Shown: positions 8,137 through 17,162 of the stretch, one piece after another
How the letters are laid out: the number at the start of each line of letters is the position of its first letter
Numbering within the stretch: position 1 is the first letter of the stretch
Source: Pontibacter actiniarum
GTDB lineage: Bacteria > Bacteroidota > Bacteroidia > Cytophagales > Hymenobacteraceae
Direction of reading: 5' to 3'
Assembly (NCBI RefSeq): GCF_003585765.1
Contig: NZ_CP021235.1
Span: 3,472,001 to 3,536,000, forward strand
DNA: 64,000 nt
Translations under genes and position numbers: made by a program
Notes under the pieces: generated by a model
The model's database searches: none
Seen by the model: only the letters and a program-made list of their open reading frames with translations
Told to the model about the DNA's origin: nothing

Positions 8137-8547
8137 ATGAAAAAGCTGCTAATACTACTGCTGTTTACAGCCTTCTCTTACTCTGCCTTTTGCCAGAGTA
8201 ACGTGATAGGGAGAAGTAAAAAAGAGGTGATATGGATACTGCGAGACAATGACATAGCCTACCAAACGGCCAAAGATGGTCATATAGCTTACAAGGTAGG
8301 GGAGGTGTACATGTACAACTACTTCGACAAGAACGGCAAATGCATATTGAACAAGTCTATCACAGGGGTTCGGAGCGAAAAGGACAAGCAGTGGATTATT
8401 CAAAACTTTTGTGACGGTAGCAAAAAGGAAGTAACCAAGCAGGGTACAGTATGTTACTCGGCAGCATGGAAGTACACGATTACCTTCAAAAGGTCTAATG
8501 CTTTTAAGGAAGGATGGGCATGTATAGTTAAGGAAGAATTGATTTAA
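8137..8547 (+). CDS. small secreted protein, unknown
   Basis: A 136-residue protein with a clear signal peptide, MKKLLILLLFTAFSYSAFCQ, probably cut after the CQ. The mature part is strand-rich and basic, with three further Cys residues that could form disulphides. I do not recognise the family. It follows the lipoprotein gene by 69 bases and ends at a strong terminator, so the two may form one unit regulated by the XRE protein. Both look like envelope proteins riding with the island rather than parts of the nuclease systems. Confidence 0.65.
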   Translation: MKKLLILLLFTAFSYSAFCQSNVIGRSKKEVIWILRDNDIAYQTAKDGHIAYKVGEVYMYNYFDKNGKCILNKSITGVRSEKDKQWIIQNFCDGSKKEVTKQGTVCYSAAWKYTITFKRSNAFKEGWACIVKEELI

Positions 8548-8570
8548 GCCGCTAAAGCCCTCCAACTACT

Positions 8571-8607
8571 AATGCCAACCTCATTACAGTGGTTGGCATT
8601 TGTTTTT
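8571..8607 (+). terminator. intrinsic terminator after 8137 gene
   Basis: AATGCCAACC (8571-8580) pairs perfectly with GGTTGGCATT (8591-8600), followed by TGTTTTT. It separates the envelope pair from the restriction gene. Confidence 0.85.
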
Positions 8608-8803
8608 ATGGGTAAAGGTGAGGCTTCGTTAGCATAGCTTATAATAGCATAAAAGTACATGCTGCAGCTGGTGCTACAGCTCAATGGTAATATCAATTTA
8701 TTTGCATGTACTTGTATTTTGTGCCAACTTACAGTTGCAACGGCAATTGCGTAACTGTTCGCTCCTGACTGCCTAGCACATCACCTTACTTGCACGAAAA
8801 CAA

Positions 8804-11800
8804 ATGACTGTACAGGACTATTTAGACCGCATCACTACCCGCTATAACCAAGGCATATCCAGAGAACACAGCTACCGTGGCGACTTACAGAACCTACTAG
8901 AAGCGTTAGCACCAGAAGTATTGGTTACAAATGAACCTGCGCGGGTGGCTTGCGGTGCTCCTGACTATATTATAACCAAAAAAGAGATACCTGTAGGCTA
9001 CATTGAAGCCAAGGACATAGGTGTCCCCCTCAACAGCAAGAGCTTAAAAGAGCAGTTTGACCGTTATCGCGCCTCGCTGGATAACCTACTTATTACAGAC
9101 TACCTAGACTTCCACCTGTACATTGATGGAGATTTTAAAACGTCTGTTAAAATTGCTGAGCTGCAAAATGGCTTAATTAAACCCTTGCAGGACAACTTTA
9201 CGACCTTTACTAACCTAGTCAAGGACTTCTGCACTTTTAGCGGGCAAACTATAAAAAGCTCCCGCAAGCTTGCAGAGATGATGGCAGGCAAGGCGCGTAT
9301 GCTTGCAGATGTGATAGAGAAGGCACTGAATAGTGACGTGGAAAACCAAGAGAACAGTACGCTGAAAGACCAAATGAATGCCTTTCAGCAGGTGCTTATA
9401 CACGACATTAAAAGCAGGGAGTTTGCAGATATTTATGCCCAGACAATAGCCTACGGTATGTTTGCGGCACGTTTGCACGACCCAACCTTACCTACATTTA
9501 CTCGCCAAGAAGCGGCAGAACTTATACCCAAGTCAAACCCTTTTTTGCGTACCCTTTTCCAGTACATTGCAGGCTACGATCTTGACAGCCGCATTAAATG
9601 GATTGTGGATGGTTTGGCAGACTTGTTTAGGGCAACAGACGTAGCCGCATTGCTGAAGAACTTTGGCAAGGCTACACAGACGCATGACCCTATTATACAC
9701 TTTTACGAGACCTTTCTGGCTGAGTACGACCCTAAGCTGCGCAAGGCGCGTGGCGTATGGTACACGCCAGAGCCTGTAGTAAACTTTATTGTACGTGCCG
9801 TTGATGACATATTGAAGACAGAATTTGACCTGCCACAAGGTTTAGCCGATACGGCTAAGACTAAAGTAAGCCTGAAGATACCAACACATGACAAGCGATA
9901 CAAAGCAGGCCAACGGGAGATTGAGCAGGAAGTACACAAGGTGCAGATACTTGACCCAGCCACAGGCACAGGCACTTTCTTAGCAGAGGTTGTAAAACAT
10001 GTTTATGATAAGTTTAATGGACAGCAGGGTATTTGGAGCAACTACGTGGAGAACCACCTTGTACCACGCTTAAATGGCTTCGAACTGCTTATGGCATCCT
10101 ATGCTATGGCACACCTAAAGCTGGATTTACTGCTGTCAGAAACGGGCTACAAGCCCACCAGAGATCAGCGATTTAGGGTATACTTAACAAACAGCTTGGA
10201 AGAGCACCACCCTGATACAGGATCTTTGTTTGCTACAGCCTTAGCAAATGAGGCAAATGAGGCAAACCACATTAAGCGTGACACTCCTGTTATGGTAGTG
10301 ATAGGCAATCCTCCTTACAGCGGTGAAAGCGCCAACAAAGGAGAGTGGATTATGAGCTTAATGGAAGACTACAAGAAAGAGCCAGGAGGCAAGGTAAAGC
10401 TGAAGGAGAAGAATTCTAAATTCATCAATGATGACTACGTAAAGTTCCTGCGCTACGGGCAGCACTTCATTGAGCGTAACGGTGAGGGAGTATTAGCCTT
10501 CATCAACCCGCACGGTTTCTTGGACAACCCAACCTTCAGGGGAATGCGCTGGAACCTATTGAAGACCTATGACAAGGTTTACACTATTGACCTGCATGGA
10601 AATGCAAAGAAGAAAGAAGTAGCACCTGACGGTTCTCCTGACGTAAATGTGTTTGACATTGAACAGGGGGTGTCCATCAATTTCTTTATCAAAACAGGAA
10701 GGAAACAGAGTGAGTTAGGGCAAGTCTTTCACTTTGACCTTTTTGGAAAGAGGGAAACCAAGTATAGCTTTCTCTTAGAAAATACATTAAGTAGCACACC
10801 TTACAATCAAGTGTACCCTACTTCACCACATTTTTTTCTTTCCCCGAAAAATTTTGAAGACCAGAATCAATACGAAAAAGGTATTTATCTCCTAGACTTG
10901 TTTCATGAAAGCTCACTAGGTGTGTTATCAAAAAACGATGAAGTGACTATTGATTTTGATAAAGAAGAGTTGCGCCAAAGGATTAATTTTTTTACACAAT
11001 ACAATGAAGCAGAGGTAAAGAAAGCCTACAATGTCAAAGATGATAGCAGGGATTGGGCTTTATCAAGAGCTATTCAAGACCTTAAGGACAATCACAAGGA
11101 AGAGAACTACAAAGTAATATCATACAGACCTTTTGACTGTCGTTGGACTTACTTTACAGGAAAGCCTAAAGGCTTTTTTGCATACAGTCAAAACCGAATC
11201 ATGCGAAACATGAGGGGTGGAGACAATTTTGCTTTGGTTTCAGGTCGGCAAGGGCAAGCTGTAGGTAGTATGGCTTGGAACTTATCATTTATCACAGACA
11301 CTATTTCAGACCAAAACATATATTATAGAGGTGGAGGTACTGTTTTTCCGCTGTACATTTATCCAAATAATACTTTACAAGTTACTACCGAACCTGCTCT
11401 GCTACGTGTTCCAAACCTGAACAAAGAGATTGTGCAGAACCTTCAAGAGAAGCTAAGTTTAAAATTTACTTCAGAGAAAGAAAACACGCCAAGCACTTTC
11501 TCACCTGTTGATATTTTAGACTATATCTACGCAGTGTTGCATAGCCCATCATATAGAGAGAAGTACAAGGAGTTTTTGAAGATAGATTTCCCACGTGTGC
11601 CGTACCCAACGGATGTCGAAGAGTTTAGGTCACTGGTAGAGTTAGGCAGTAAGCTGCGCCAAATACATTTGTTGGAAAGCCCAATAGTGGATAACTACAT
11701 TACGCAGTACCCTGAAGACGGCAGCAATGTGGTTGAGAAGCCAAAATATGATAATGGCAACGTCTACATCAGCGATACGCAATACTTTGCCAATGTACCC

Positions 11801-12007
11801 TTAGTAGCTTGGGAGTTTTACATTGGAGGGTACCAGCCTGCCCAAAAATGGCTTAAAGACCGCAAAGGTCGCCAGTTAAGCTTTGATGACATAATGCATT
11901 ACCAGAAAATTATTGTTGCCCTGAATGAGACAGATAGGCTAATGCAGGAGGTAGATAAGGTAGGGGTAGTGGAAGAAAATATAAAAGTCGCAGCGACTGA
12001 ACAATAA
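8804..12007 (+). CDS. type ISP/IIG-like restriction-modification enzyme
   Basis: A 1067-residue single-chain enzyme expected to cut unmodified DNA and methylate adenine at its site. The N-terminal nuclease has a PD-(D/E)XK signature: Asp54 in APDYII and Glu68-x-Lys70 in YIEAK. A helical coupler follows (about 150-310). The N6-adenine methyltransferase opens with GVWYTPEPVV, then SAM motif I DPATGTGT (384-391) and catalytic NPPY (502-505). The C-terminal 400 residues resemble a type ISP target-recognition region. Type ISP enzymes normally carry a helicase between nuclease and methyltransferase; here there is none, which makes it closer in layout to type IIG. All catalytic motifs look intact. 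No separate methyltransferase or specificity gene is adjacent. Confidence 0.85.
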   Translation: MTVQDYLDRITTRYNQGISREHSYRGDLQNLLEALAPEVLVTNEPARVACGAPDYIITKKEIPVGYIEAKDIGVPLNSKSLKEQFDRYRASLDNLLITDYLDFHLYIDGDFKTSVKIAELQNGLIKPLQDNFTTFTNLVKDFCTFSGQTIKSSRKLAEMMAGKARMLADVIEKALNSDVENQENSTLKDQMNAFQQVLIHDIKSREFADIYAQTIAYGMFAARLHDPTLPTFTRQEAAELIPKSNPFLRTLFQYIAGYDLDSRIKWIVDGLADLFRATDVAALLKNFGKATQTHDPIIHFYETFLAEYDPKLRKARGVWYTPEPVVNFIVRAVDDILKTEFDLPQGLADTAKTKVSLKIPTHDKRYKAGQREIEQEVHKVQILDPATGTGTFLAEVVKHVYDKFNGQQGIWSNYVENHLVPRLNGFELLMASYAMAHLKLDLLLSETGYKPTRDQRFRVYLTNSLEEHHPDTGSLFATALANEANEANHIKRDTPVMVVIGNPPYSGESANKGEWIMSLMEDYKKEPGGKVKLKEKNSKFINDDYVKFLRYGQHFIERNGEGVLAFINPHGFLDNPTFRGMRWNLLKTYDKVYTIDLHGNAKKKEVAPDGSPDVNVFDIEQGVSINFFIKTGRKQSELGQVFHFDLFGKRETKYSFLLENTLSSTPYNQVYPTSPHFFLSPKNFEDQNQYEKGIYLLDLFHESSLGVLSKNDEVTIDFDKEELRQRINFFTQYNEAEVKKAYNVKDDSRDWALSRAIQDLKDNHKEENYKVISYRPFDCRWTYFTGKPKGFFAYSQNRIMRNMRGGDNFALVSGRQGQAVGSMAWNLSFITDTISDQNIYYRGGGTVFPLYIYPNNTLQVTTEPALLRVPNLNKEIVQNLQEKLSLKFTSEKENTPSTFSPVDILDYIYAVLHSPSYREKYKEFLKIDFPRVPYPTDVEEFRSLVELGSKLRQIHLLESPIVDNYITQYPEDGSNVVEKPKYDNGNVYISDTQYFANVPLVAWEFYIGGYQPAQKWLKDRKGRQLSFDDIMHYQKIIVALNETDRLMQEVDKVGVVEENIKVAATEQ

Positions 12008-12114
12008 AAACGAGTGAATACTTATAATATAAAAATATCTATATGCATAAAGTGTAATGTTGCCGACTTCCTTTCAGGAAATATCCATAAATTTATAAGA
12101 ACATAATAAAGCAG

Positions 12115-13194
12115 ATGATAGATAATAGTGTGAATGCAGGCCCAAGAGCCGAAAATGGATTTGCTTTGCAAAGAAACACTGCATTATACATTCTCTTAAC
12201 AGATTATGATTCTAAATTTAGGCACAACAAATACTTCATTTGTTTAGAACACCACGACGATTTTCTTTTCTGCTTTTTAGATGATAATGACAACGCTAAA
12301 AAGATAGATGCTTATCAGTCTAAAAAGAAATCTCCTACCAACTGGTCGATAAATAATGAACTTGCAGAAATAATCAATAAGATATTAGATACAGGCAACA
12401 AGTTAATCAAAGATTCAATCCCAAAATCTACAGATTATGCTCATGTACTTCATTTTTCAACCAATTCTTCAATAAAGTTAGAAGATAAGAAATCGAAAAA
12501 GAGCATATCAATTAGTGAAGAAAATTGTTTGGTGGCTTTTAAGGACTTAGATGATGACTTAAAGAAGAAGATAAAAAAAAGTTTAACTACTTCTTCGATA
12601 ATTGATAATGAAGCAGAATTAGAACATCTACATTTTCTTTTTGTGGATTTACCCAGAACTGATGAACAACAAAGAAAGATCCTAAGGAGTGAATTAGAGG
12701 ATATTTTTGGAACCGATATAGTGGATACAAAAGCTGCGATTGATACACTTATATCATTGTTTGAAGTGATTGAGAAGACATATAATCAAGGAAACACAGC
12801 TAAACTGCTTGATAAAACTAAAAGAGTTTCAAGCGATAAAATAGACCAAACTATAAGGGTCATTACAACTAAATCCAAGGCATTTGATTTTTGGAGAAAT
12901 GAAGAAAGAGGGATAAGGAAAGTGCTTGGAATTAAACCGTATGAAAAAGAGGAGTTTGAGTTTAGTTTTCAATCGGCTTTTGATTTATTCAAAAGTAAAT
13001 TAGAGCAAGAGCATAAAAATGTACTTCAATTTGTGGGAGTAAACTATTTAACTTCTTCGAAAACGCAGGAGGAGGAGGTCGTCTTAGAATTGTATGACAA
13101 ATTTAAGCTAGAAAAAGCCACAACCTTAAAAGAAATTGACCTGAAAGCTGCTATCTATGCTGCTTATTTTGAAGTGATGTATAAAAAGGCTTAA
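12115..13194 (+). CDS. DUF4297/Cap4-type nuclease, Lamassu LmuA-like effector
   Basis: A 359-residue protein whose N-terminus matches the DUF4297 (Cap4-like) double-strand DNA nuclease: GFALQRNTALYILL (15-28), then acidic EHHDD (45-49) and YQSKK (67-71), corresponding to the D...QxK active site of this PD-(D/E)XK branch. The remaining 270 residues are helical, with no SAVED sensor, so it is not a CBASS Cap4. The gene ends 6 bases before a Rad50-like ATPase. This nuclease-plus-SMC pairing is the core of Lamassu (LmuA/LmuB) and DdmABC systems. No middle LmuC/DdmB gene is present. It is very A+T-rich. Nuclease call good; membership in Lamassu inferred. Confidence 0.75.
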   Translation: MIDNSVNAGPRAENGFALQRNTALYILLTDYDSKFRHNKYFICLEHHDDFLFCFLDDNDNAKKIDAYQSKKKSPTNWSINNELAEIINKILDTGNKLIKDSIPKSTDYAHVLHFSTNSSIKLEDKKSKKSISISEENCLVAFKDLDDDLKKKIKKSLTTSSIIDNEAELEHLHFLFVDLPRTDEQQRKILRSELEDIFGTDIVDTKAAIDTLISLFEVIEKTYNQGNTAKLLDKTKRVSSDKIDQTIRVITTKSKAFDFWRNEERGIRKVLGIKPYEKEEFEFSFQSAFDLFKSKLEQEHKNVLQFVGVNYLTSSKTQEEEVVLELYDKFKLEKATTLKEIDLKAAIYAAYFEVMYKKA

Positions 13195-13200
13195 TAAATA

Positions 13201-14928
13201 ATGAAAGCTACAATTGAGTATAAGAGGTTTTTTGCCTATTCTGAAAGTCAAAATAAATATTTCAACACAGAATTCAATTCAGGAATTAATTTAATCCACG
13301 GTAAAAACACCTCAGGTAAAAGCACACTAATACAGGCCATCCTCTATACTTTTGGTATTAATGATGAAAAATACAAATTAGATGAGGTCTTAAAAGAAAG
13401 AGTGATTTTCAGGCTTGACTTCATTTTGAAAAAGGATTCTCCTGAAAGAATAACATTCATTAGAGATAATGAATTTATAGTTGTAAGAAGAGAAGATAAG
13501 CCTATCAAGAAATTTATTGGAATTAGCGGTGATAGGTCAGAAGAACATAAGGAACTTAAGGAATACGTAGGAAATTTAATTGGATCTTCTTTACATTTAG
13601 AGAGTGCAGGGACATATAAACCAGCATCTATTGAAGCTATGTTTTTACCATATTATGTGGCGCAGGATGTTGGATGGGTGTATAGGCACAAATCTTTTAG
13701 AGGATTAGACTTTATCAAAAATTTTAAAACTGATTTTTTCGATTATTATTTAGGTATAGTAAATGACTTCGATAGAGCTGAAAAGCATATTTTAGAAACG
13801 GAAAAAACTAAACTTGAAAGCGAACTAAAGTTTTTAAAGGAGATTGAAAAAAGTAATGACGAGTTTAGACTTTCTAGAATGAAAGACGAAAGGTTTATTT
13901 CTACATCTAATGAATACATTGAAAAATATAAGAATAACAAAGCGAAGTTAATTAAGTGGGAGAAAGAGTATTTATTAGCTTGTAATAAACTAGCGTTTTT
14001 AGAGGAGCGTAGAAGGGTTTTATCAAGAGTTAAAAAAGCATTAACTAAGCAGCAACCACTAAAAAACAACTGTCCTACCTGTAACCAACCTCTACCTAAC
14101 ACAATTGAATATATTTATGACCATCTACAGGATGTCAATGACACAAATAAACAACTAAGTGAAATAGGCAAACAAATAGCTGAATTGAAGAGACTAAAGG
14201 GCTCTATCAATTCATTAGAGGATAGAATTAATGAACGTAAAAAATTAATTTCAGAAGAATACTCTACTTTAACTAGATATGAAGTAGACGGCTTGACTTT
14301 CAACTCTTGGATTGATAATAAAGTAAACGTTCAACTATCTGAGAATGCATTAAATAAAATAGGAGAGATAAGCGTCAAGCTGGATAAGAAAATTGAACAG
14401 CTAAAAGCATTCAAAGCAGATGAGGACATCATAGAAGAAAGAAAGACAAAGGAATATGAATTTAAAAGATATTTTGGGAGCTATCTTTCTGAATTAGGGG
14501 TAAAAGAGTTTGACAATGATAGGTTTCTATTATTGTATAGAATACCTGCATTCCCGAAACAAGGTGTAGAATTACTGAAAACTTTATTAGCTTATAATTT
14601 TGCTTTCAACAAGATAATTAAAAAAACTGAAAATGTACATAGACTTCCTTTTATGATGGATGCCATTTTCAAGGAGGATATTGATGACGATAATAGAGGC
14701 TCTATATTAAAGTTTATTTATAAAAATAAGCCAATAGATACTCAAATAATAATGACTATTGCAGATTCGAAAGAAAACAAGATATCTGCAGCAGATTATA
14801 ATGAAACATACCTTAATAACGAAGCAAAGCTAATTTGTATCAACAATACCTTAGAAAGAGCCTTCCTCTCGGAGTATAAAAATGAATACCCTGAATTTTT
14901 AGAAGAAACTTTAAGTTTGCTTGAATAA
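13201..14928 (+). CDS. Rad50/SMC-like zinc-hook ATPase, Lamassu LmuB-like
   Basis: A 575-residue ABC-type ATPase. Walker A GKNTSGKST is at 34-42. Coiled-coil arms run from about 190 to 285 and 310 to 405, and between them CPTC (291-294) forms a zinc-hook dimerisation motif as in Rad50. The Walker B-like strand LPFMMD ends at Asp487. The usual LSGG signature is not obvious; KQGVELLKTLLAYNFAF near 453-469 is in the expected place but degenerate. It is short for Rad50, consistent with LmuB-type sensors that clamp DNA ends or replication intermediates and release a partner nuclease. It is cotranscribed with the DUF4297 gene just upstream. Confidence 0.8.
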   Translation: MKATIEYKRFFAYSESQNKYFNTEFNSGINLIHGKNTSGKSTLIQAILYTFGINDEKYKLDEVLKERVIFRLDFILKKDSPERITFIRDNEFIVVRREDKPIKKFIGISGDRSEEHKELKEYVGNLIGSSLHLESAGTYKPASIEAMFLPYYVAQDVGWVYRHKSFRGLDFIKNFKTDFFDYYLGIVNDFDRAEKHILETEKTKLESELKFLKEIEKSNDEFRLSRMKDERFISTSNEYIEKYKNNKAKLIKWEKEYLLACNKLAFLEERRRVLSRVKKALTKQQPLKNNCPTCNQPLPNTIEYIYDHLQDVNDTNKQLSEIGKQIAELKRLKGSINSLEDRINERKKLISEEYSTLTRYEVDGLTFNSWIDNKVNVQLSENALNKIGEISVKLDKKIEQLKAFKADEDIIEERKTKEYEFKRYFGSYLSELGVKEFDNDRFLLLYRIPAFPKQGVELLKTLLAYNFAFNKIIKKTENVHRLPFMMDAIFKEDIDDDNRGSILKFIYKNKPIDTQIIMTIADSKENKISAADYNETYLNNEAKLICINNTLERAFLSEYKNEYPEFLEETLSLLE

Positions 14929-15106
14929 TCATAAATAAGCAGGATACACTCATGCCAAAATTTCCTTTTCCAGAAAGCAATTTTGCGATGAACTTAGCAA
15001 ATTGTAAAGACAATGGGTATAATTAGTCACCACTTGGTAACCCGTACTATTGATTTAGTGCTCAAACCTGCTCTTTTTGCCTAAAAAACCACATTTTAGC
15101 TACTAA

Positions 15107-15122
15107 GGACCAACCTCATCAT
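15107..15122. other. attR attachment site
   Basis: GGACCAA (15107-15113) is the right element arm and TCATCAT (15116-15122) is the core. Sequence to the right is native comM. The 192 bases between the ATPase gene and this point hold no convincing gene. Confidence 0.85.
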
Positions 15123-16005
15123 GATCGGCCCGCCGGGCGCCGGAAAAACCATGCTGGCCAAGCGCCTGCCGTCCATACTTCCGCCACTCTCGATGCACGA
15201 GGCCCTGGAGACAACAAAGATACACTCCGTGGCGGGCAAACTGGGCGAGACCGGTTCGCTGCTTACCACACGGCCGTACCGCTCGCCGCACCACACCATT
15301 TCGGATGTGGCGCTGGTTGGCGGCGGCGGTATTCCACAGCCCGGCGAGATATCGCTTTCGCACAACGGTGTGCTGTTTCTGGATGAGTTGCCGGAGTTTA
15401 AGCGCACCGTGCTGGAGGTGATGCGCCAGCCGCTGGAGGAGCGCCGCGTTACCATTTCGCGCGCCAGGACTACTATTGACTTCCCGGCGAACTTTATGCT
15501 GGTGGCAAGTATGAATCCCTGCCCCTGCGGCTATTACAACGACCCCAACAAGGAGTGCGTGTGCGGCCCCGGTGTGGTGCAGCGTTACCTGAACAAGGTA
15601 AGCGGCCCGCTGCTGGACCGCATAGACCTGCACGTAGAGGTGACGCCGGTTACGTTTGACGAAATGACGGCCCTGCGCAAAGCCGAGGACAGCGCCTCTG
15701 TACGGGAACGGGTGGTACAGGCCCGGGAGCTGCAGACGAGCCGCTTCAAAGAAGTGCCGCAGATTCACTCCAACGCCATGATGCCCTCCCAGATGGTGAA
15801 GGAGGTTTGCCAGATAAACGAGGCCGGGCGCACGCTCCTCAAAACGGCGATGGAGCGCCTGGGGCTATCGGCCCGCGCCTACGACCGCATCCTGAAAGTA
15901 AGCCGCACCATTGCCGACCTGGCCGGTAGCGAGGAAATTAAAATTGAACATTTAGCAGAGGCTATTCAGTACCGCAGCCTCGACCGCGAGGGCTGGGCAG
16001 GCTGA
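15121..16005 (+). pseudogene. comM: comM/yifB, 3' fragment with AAA+ domain
   Basis: The C-terminal 294 residues of ComM/YifB: Walker A GPPGAGKT at the very start (residues 3-10), Walker B VLFLDELPEF near 82-91, a CPCG...CVCG cysteine cluster near 139-150 and the C-terminal Mg-chelatase domain. The first ATG sits inside the attR core, so an AAA+ domain lacking its N-terminal Lon-like domain could be translated if transcribed from the island. Whether that occurs is unknown; loss of ComM activity is the simpler view. It reads straight on from the fragment at 2695 when the island is removed. Confidence 0.93.
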
Positions 16006-16047
16006 ACCGGGCACAACACAAACCGTTATTTAACAATAACTTAACAT

Positions 16048-16080
16048 AACAGGCAGCTACAGACAGCAGCCTGTTTTTTG
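16048..16080 (+). terminator. intrinsic terminator after comM
   Basis: AACAGGC (16048-16054) pairs with GCCTGTT (16069-16075), followed by TTTT. Confidence 0.75.
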
Positions 16081-16245
16081 TTGCCTTTGCGCTGGTCCGG
16101 CTTACCTAAAATGTACTCTGCAGTCGCTAAAATAGCTCTGGGCTGCTATACTTTTCTAAAACCCCTGCGTAATAGGCTTACATTAGGCAGCACGGTGTTT
16201 CCGCGCTCATCCTATTGTTCTATTAAGTTACAAATGTTTAAAATT

Positions 16246-16827
16246 ATGAAGAAGGTCTTATTACTTTTTGCATTTATACTGACTACTGTTTTTGCCGCCC
16301 AGGCCCAAACCCGTTTCGGAGTAAAGGTGGGCGCCAACTATTCTGGCTTTGAAGGAGACGATGCCGACGGCGCGGACAGACGGTTCGGCTTCCACGCGGG
16401 CGTTACGGCCAATTTTCCTGTAGTGGAAGATTTCTTTTCGATAAAGCCTGAGATACTGTATTCTCAGAAAGGTGCCAAGCTGGAAGACATAGATGAGGTA
16501 AAGTACAGGCTAAGCTACATAGATGTACCTGTGCTTGCCCAGATCAATGCCGGCCCGTTATACTTTGAGGCAGGCCCGCAGGTCTCGTTTCGGGTACAAG
16601 ACAAGCTGGAGATTGATGACAGCAGCATTGACGTAGACAGCGACGGCCTGAAGCGTACGGCTATAGGCTACGCAGCCGGTATTGGTCTTGCCTCTACCCC
16701 GCTGGGGCTAAGCATAGGCGTGCGCTACAACGGCGACTTTTCTAACCTCTATGACGATGACGACGCTGCTGACTTTAGGAACGGGGTATTTATGCTCACG
16801 CTGGGCTATATGTTCCCGAGCCGATAG
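16246..16827 (+). CDS. PorT-family outer-membrane beta-barrel protein (copy 1)
   Basis: A 193-residue outer-membrane barrel of the PorT/OMP_b-brl_2 type. The ATG at 16246 is followed at once by a signal peptide, MKKVLLLFAFIL to AQAQ, so the longer frame from 16078 is not the real start. The mature protein shows family hallmarks: FGVKVGANYSGF, FGFHAGV, SIKPEILYSQKG, YIDVPVLAQI and GPLYFEAGPQ, then alternating strands ending in an aromatic-rich C-terminus. It is the first of three tandem paralogues, each with its own terminator. Members of this group are mostly of unknown role; some help T9SS function, which I would not assume here. Confidence 0.8.
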   Translation: MKKVLLLFAFILTTVFAAQAQTRFGVKVGANYSGFEGDDADGADRRFGFHAGVTANFPVVEDFFSIKPEILYSQKGAKLEDIDEVKYRLSYIDVPVLAQINAGPLYFEAGPQVSFRVQDKLEIDDSSIDVDSDGLKRTAIGYAAGIGLASTPLGLSIGVRYNGDFSNLYDDDDAADFRNGVFMLTLGYMFPSR

Positions 16828-17162
16828 AATATGCCTTAGTACAAACTAACTCTGTGAAAAAACTGAAAGTCCGGACCTGGTCCGGACTTTTTATATGCCT
16901 CTCTACCATACGTTAAGTATAGCCTGCCTACATATTTCGCCCTTCTATATATTCTTTGGCTATGTTTTGGCCCGCTTGTTGCTACCGTTTCCGGTACATG
17001 CATGTGAGGGCGCCAGGGGTGTTAGCGACAGTAAAAAATTTACACTTTCAGTAACAGCCTGTTGCGCCGATTTAAGGACAATATTATAAAAGCTTAAGAA
17101 CACAAGTATCCTAAAACCTGTATGCTGCACGTTTAAGGCACATACGACTAACGAACACGATT
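16828..17162. other. intergenic region between barrel genes 1 and 2
   Basis: 335 bases containing the terminator at 16866 and otherwise nothing convincing. The open frame at 16895-17089 has no start context or family features. Confidence 0.5.
16866..16893 (+). terminator. intrinsic terminator, barrel gene 1
   Basis: AAAGTCCGGACC and GGTCCGGACTTT are perfect reverse complements around one base, followed by TT. Confidence 0.85.

Larger units (their letters stand above)
3344..15122. mobile_element. 11.8-kb integrative element with defence genes, inserted in comM
   Basis: The segment between the comM halves is bounded by TCATCAT on both sides and is markedly A+T-richer than its flanks. It holds a tyrosine integrase near the left end, an excisionase-like protein, a winged-helix replication-like protein, an XRE regulator, a restriction-modification enzyme and a nuclease/zinc-hook ATPase pair. 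Excision by recombination at TCATCAT would restore comM in frame and circularise 11,772 bp. No relaxase, coupling protein or conjugation gene is present, so it is better called a mobilisable or self-excising island than a conjugative element. A hand scan found the host-type heptamer TATACTT/AAGTATA only once inside it, against roughly 55 times in the window. Confidence 0.93.

Noticed and set aside
3344-15122. Conjugative element (ICE) classification
   Set aside because: No relaxase, coupling protein or Tra genes are present in the 11.8 kb.
2695-16005. Group II intron, intein or programmed frameshift as cause of the comM split
   Set aside because: The insert has an integrase, matched att cores and unrelated genes, and no intron or intein motifs.
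16078-16245. 56-residue N-terminal extension of barrel protein 1
   Set aside because: It precedes a clear signal peptide, starts at the end of the comM terminator and would block export.
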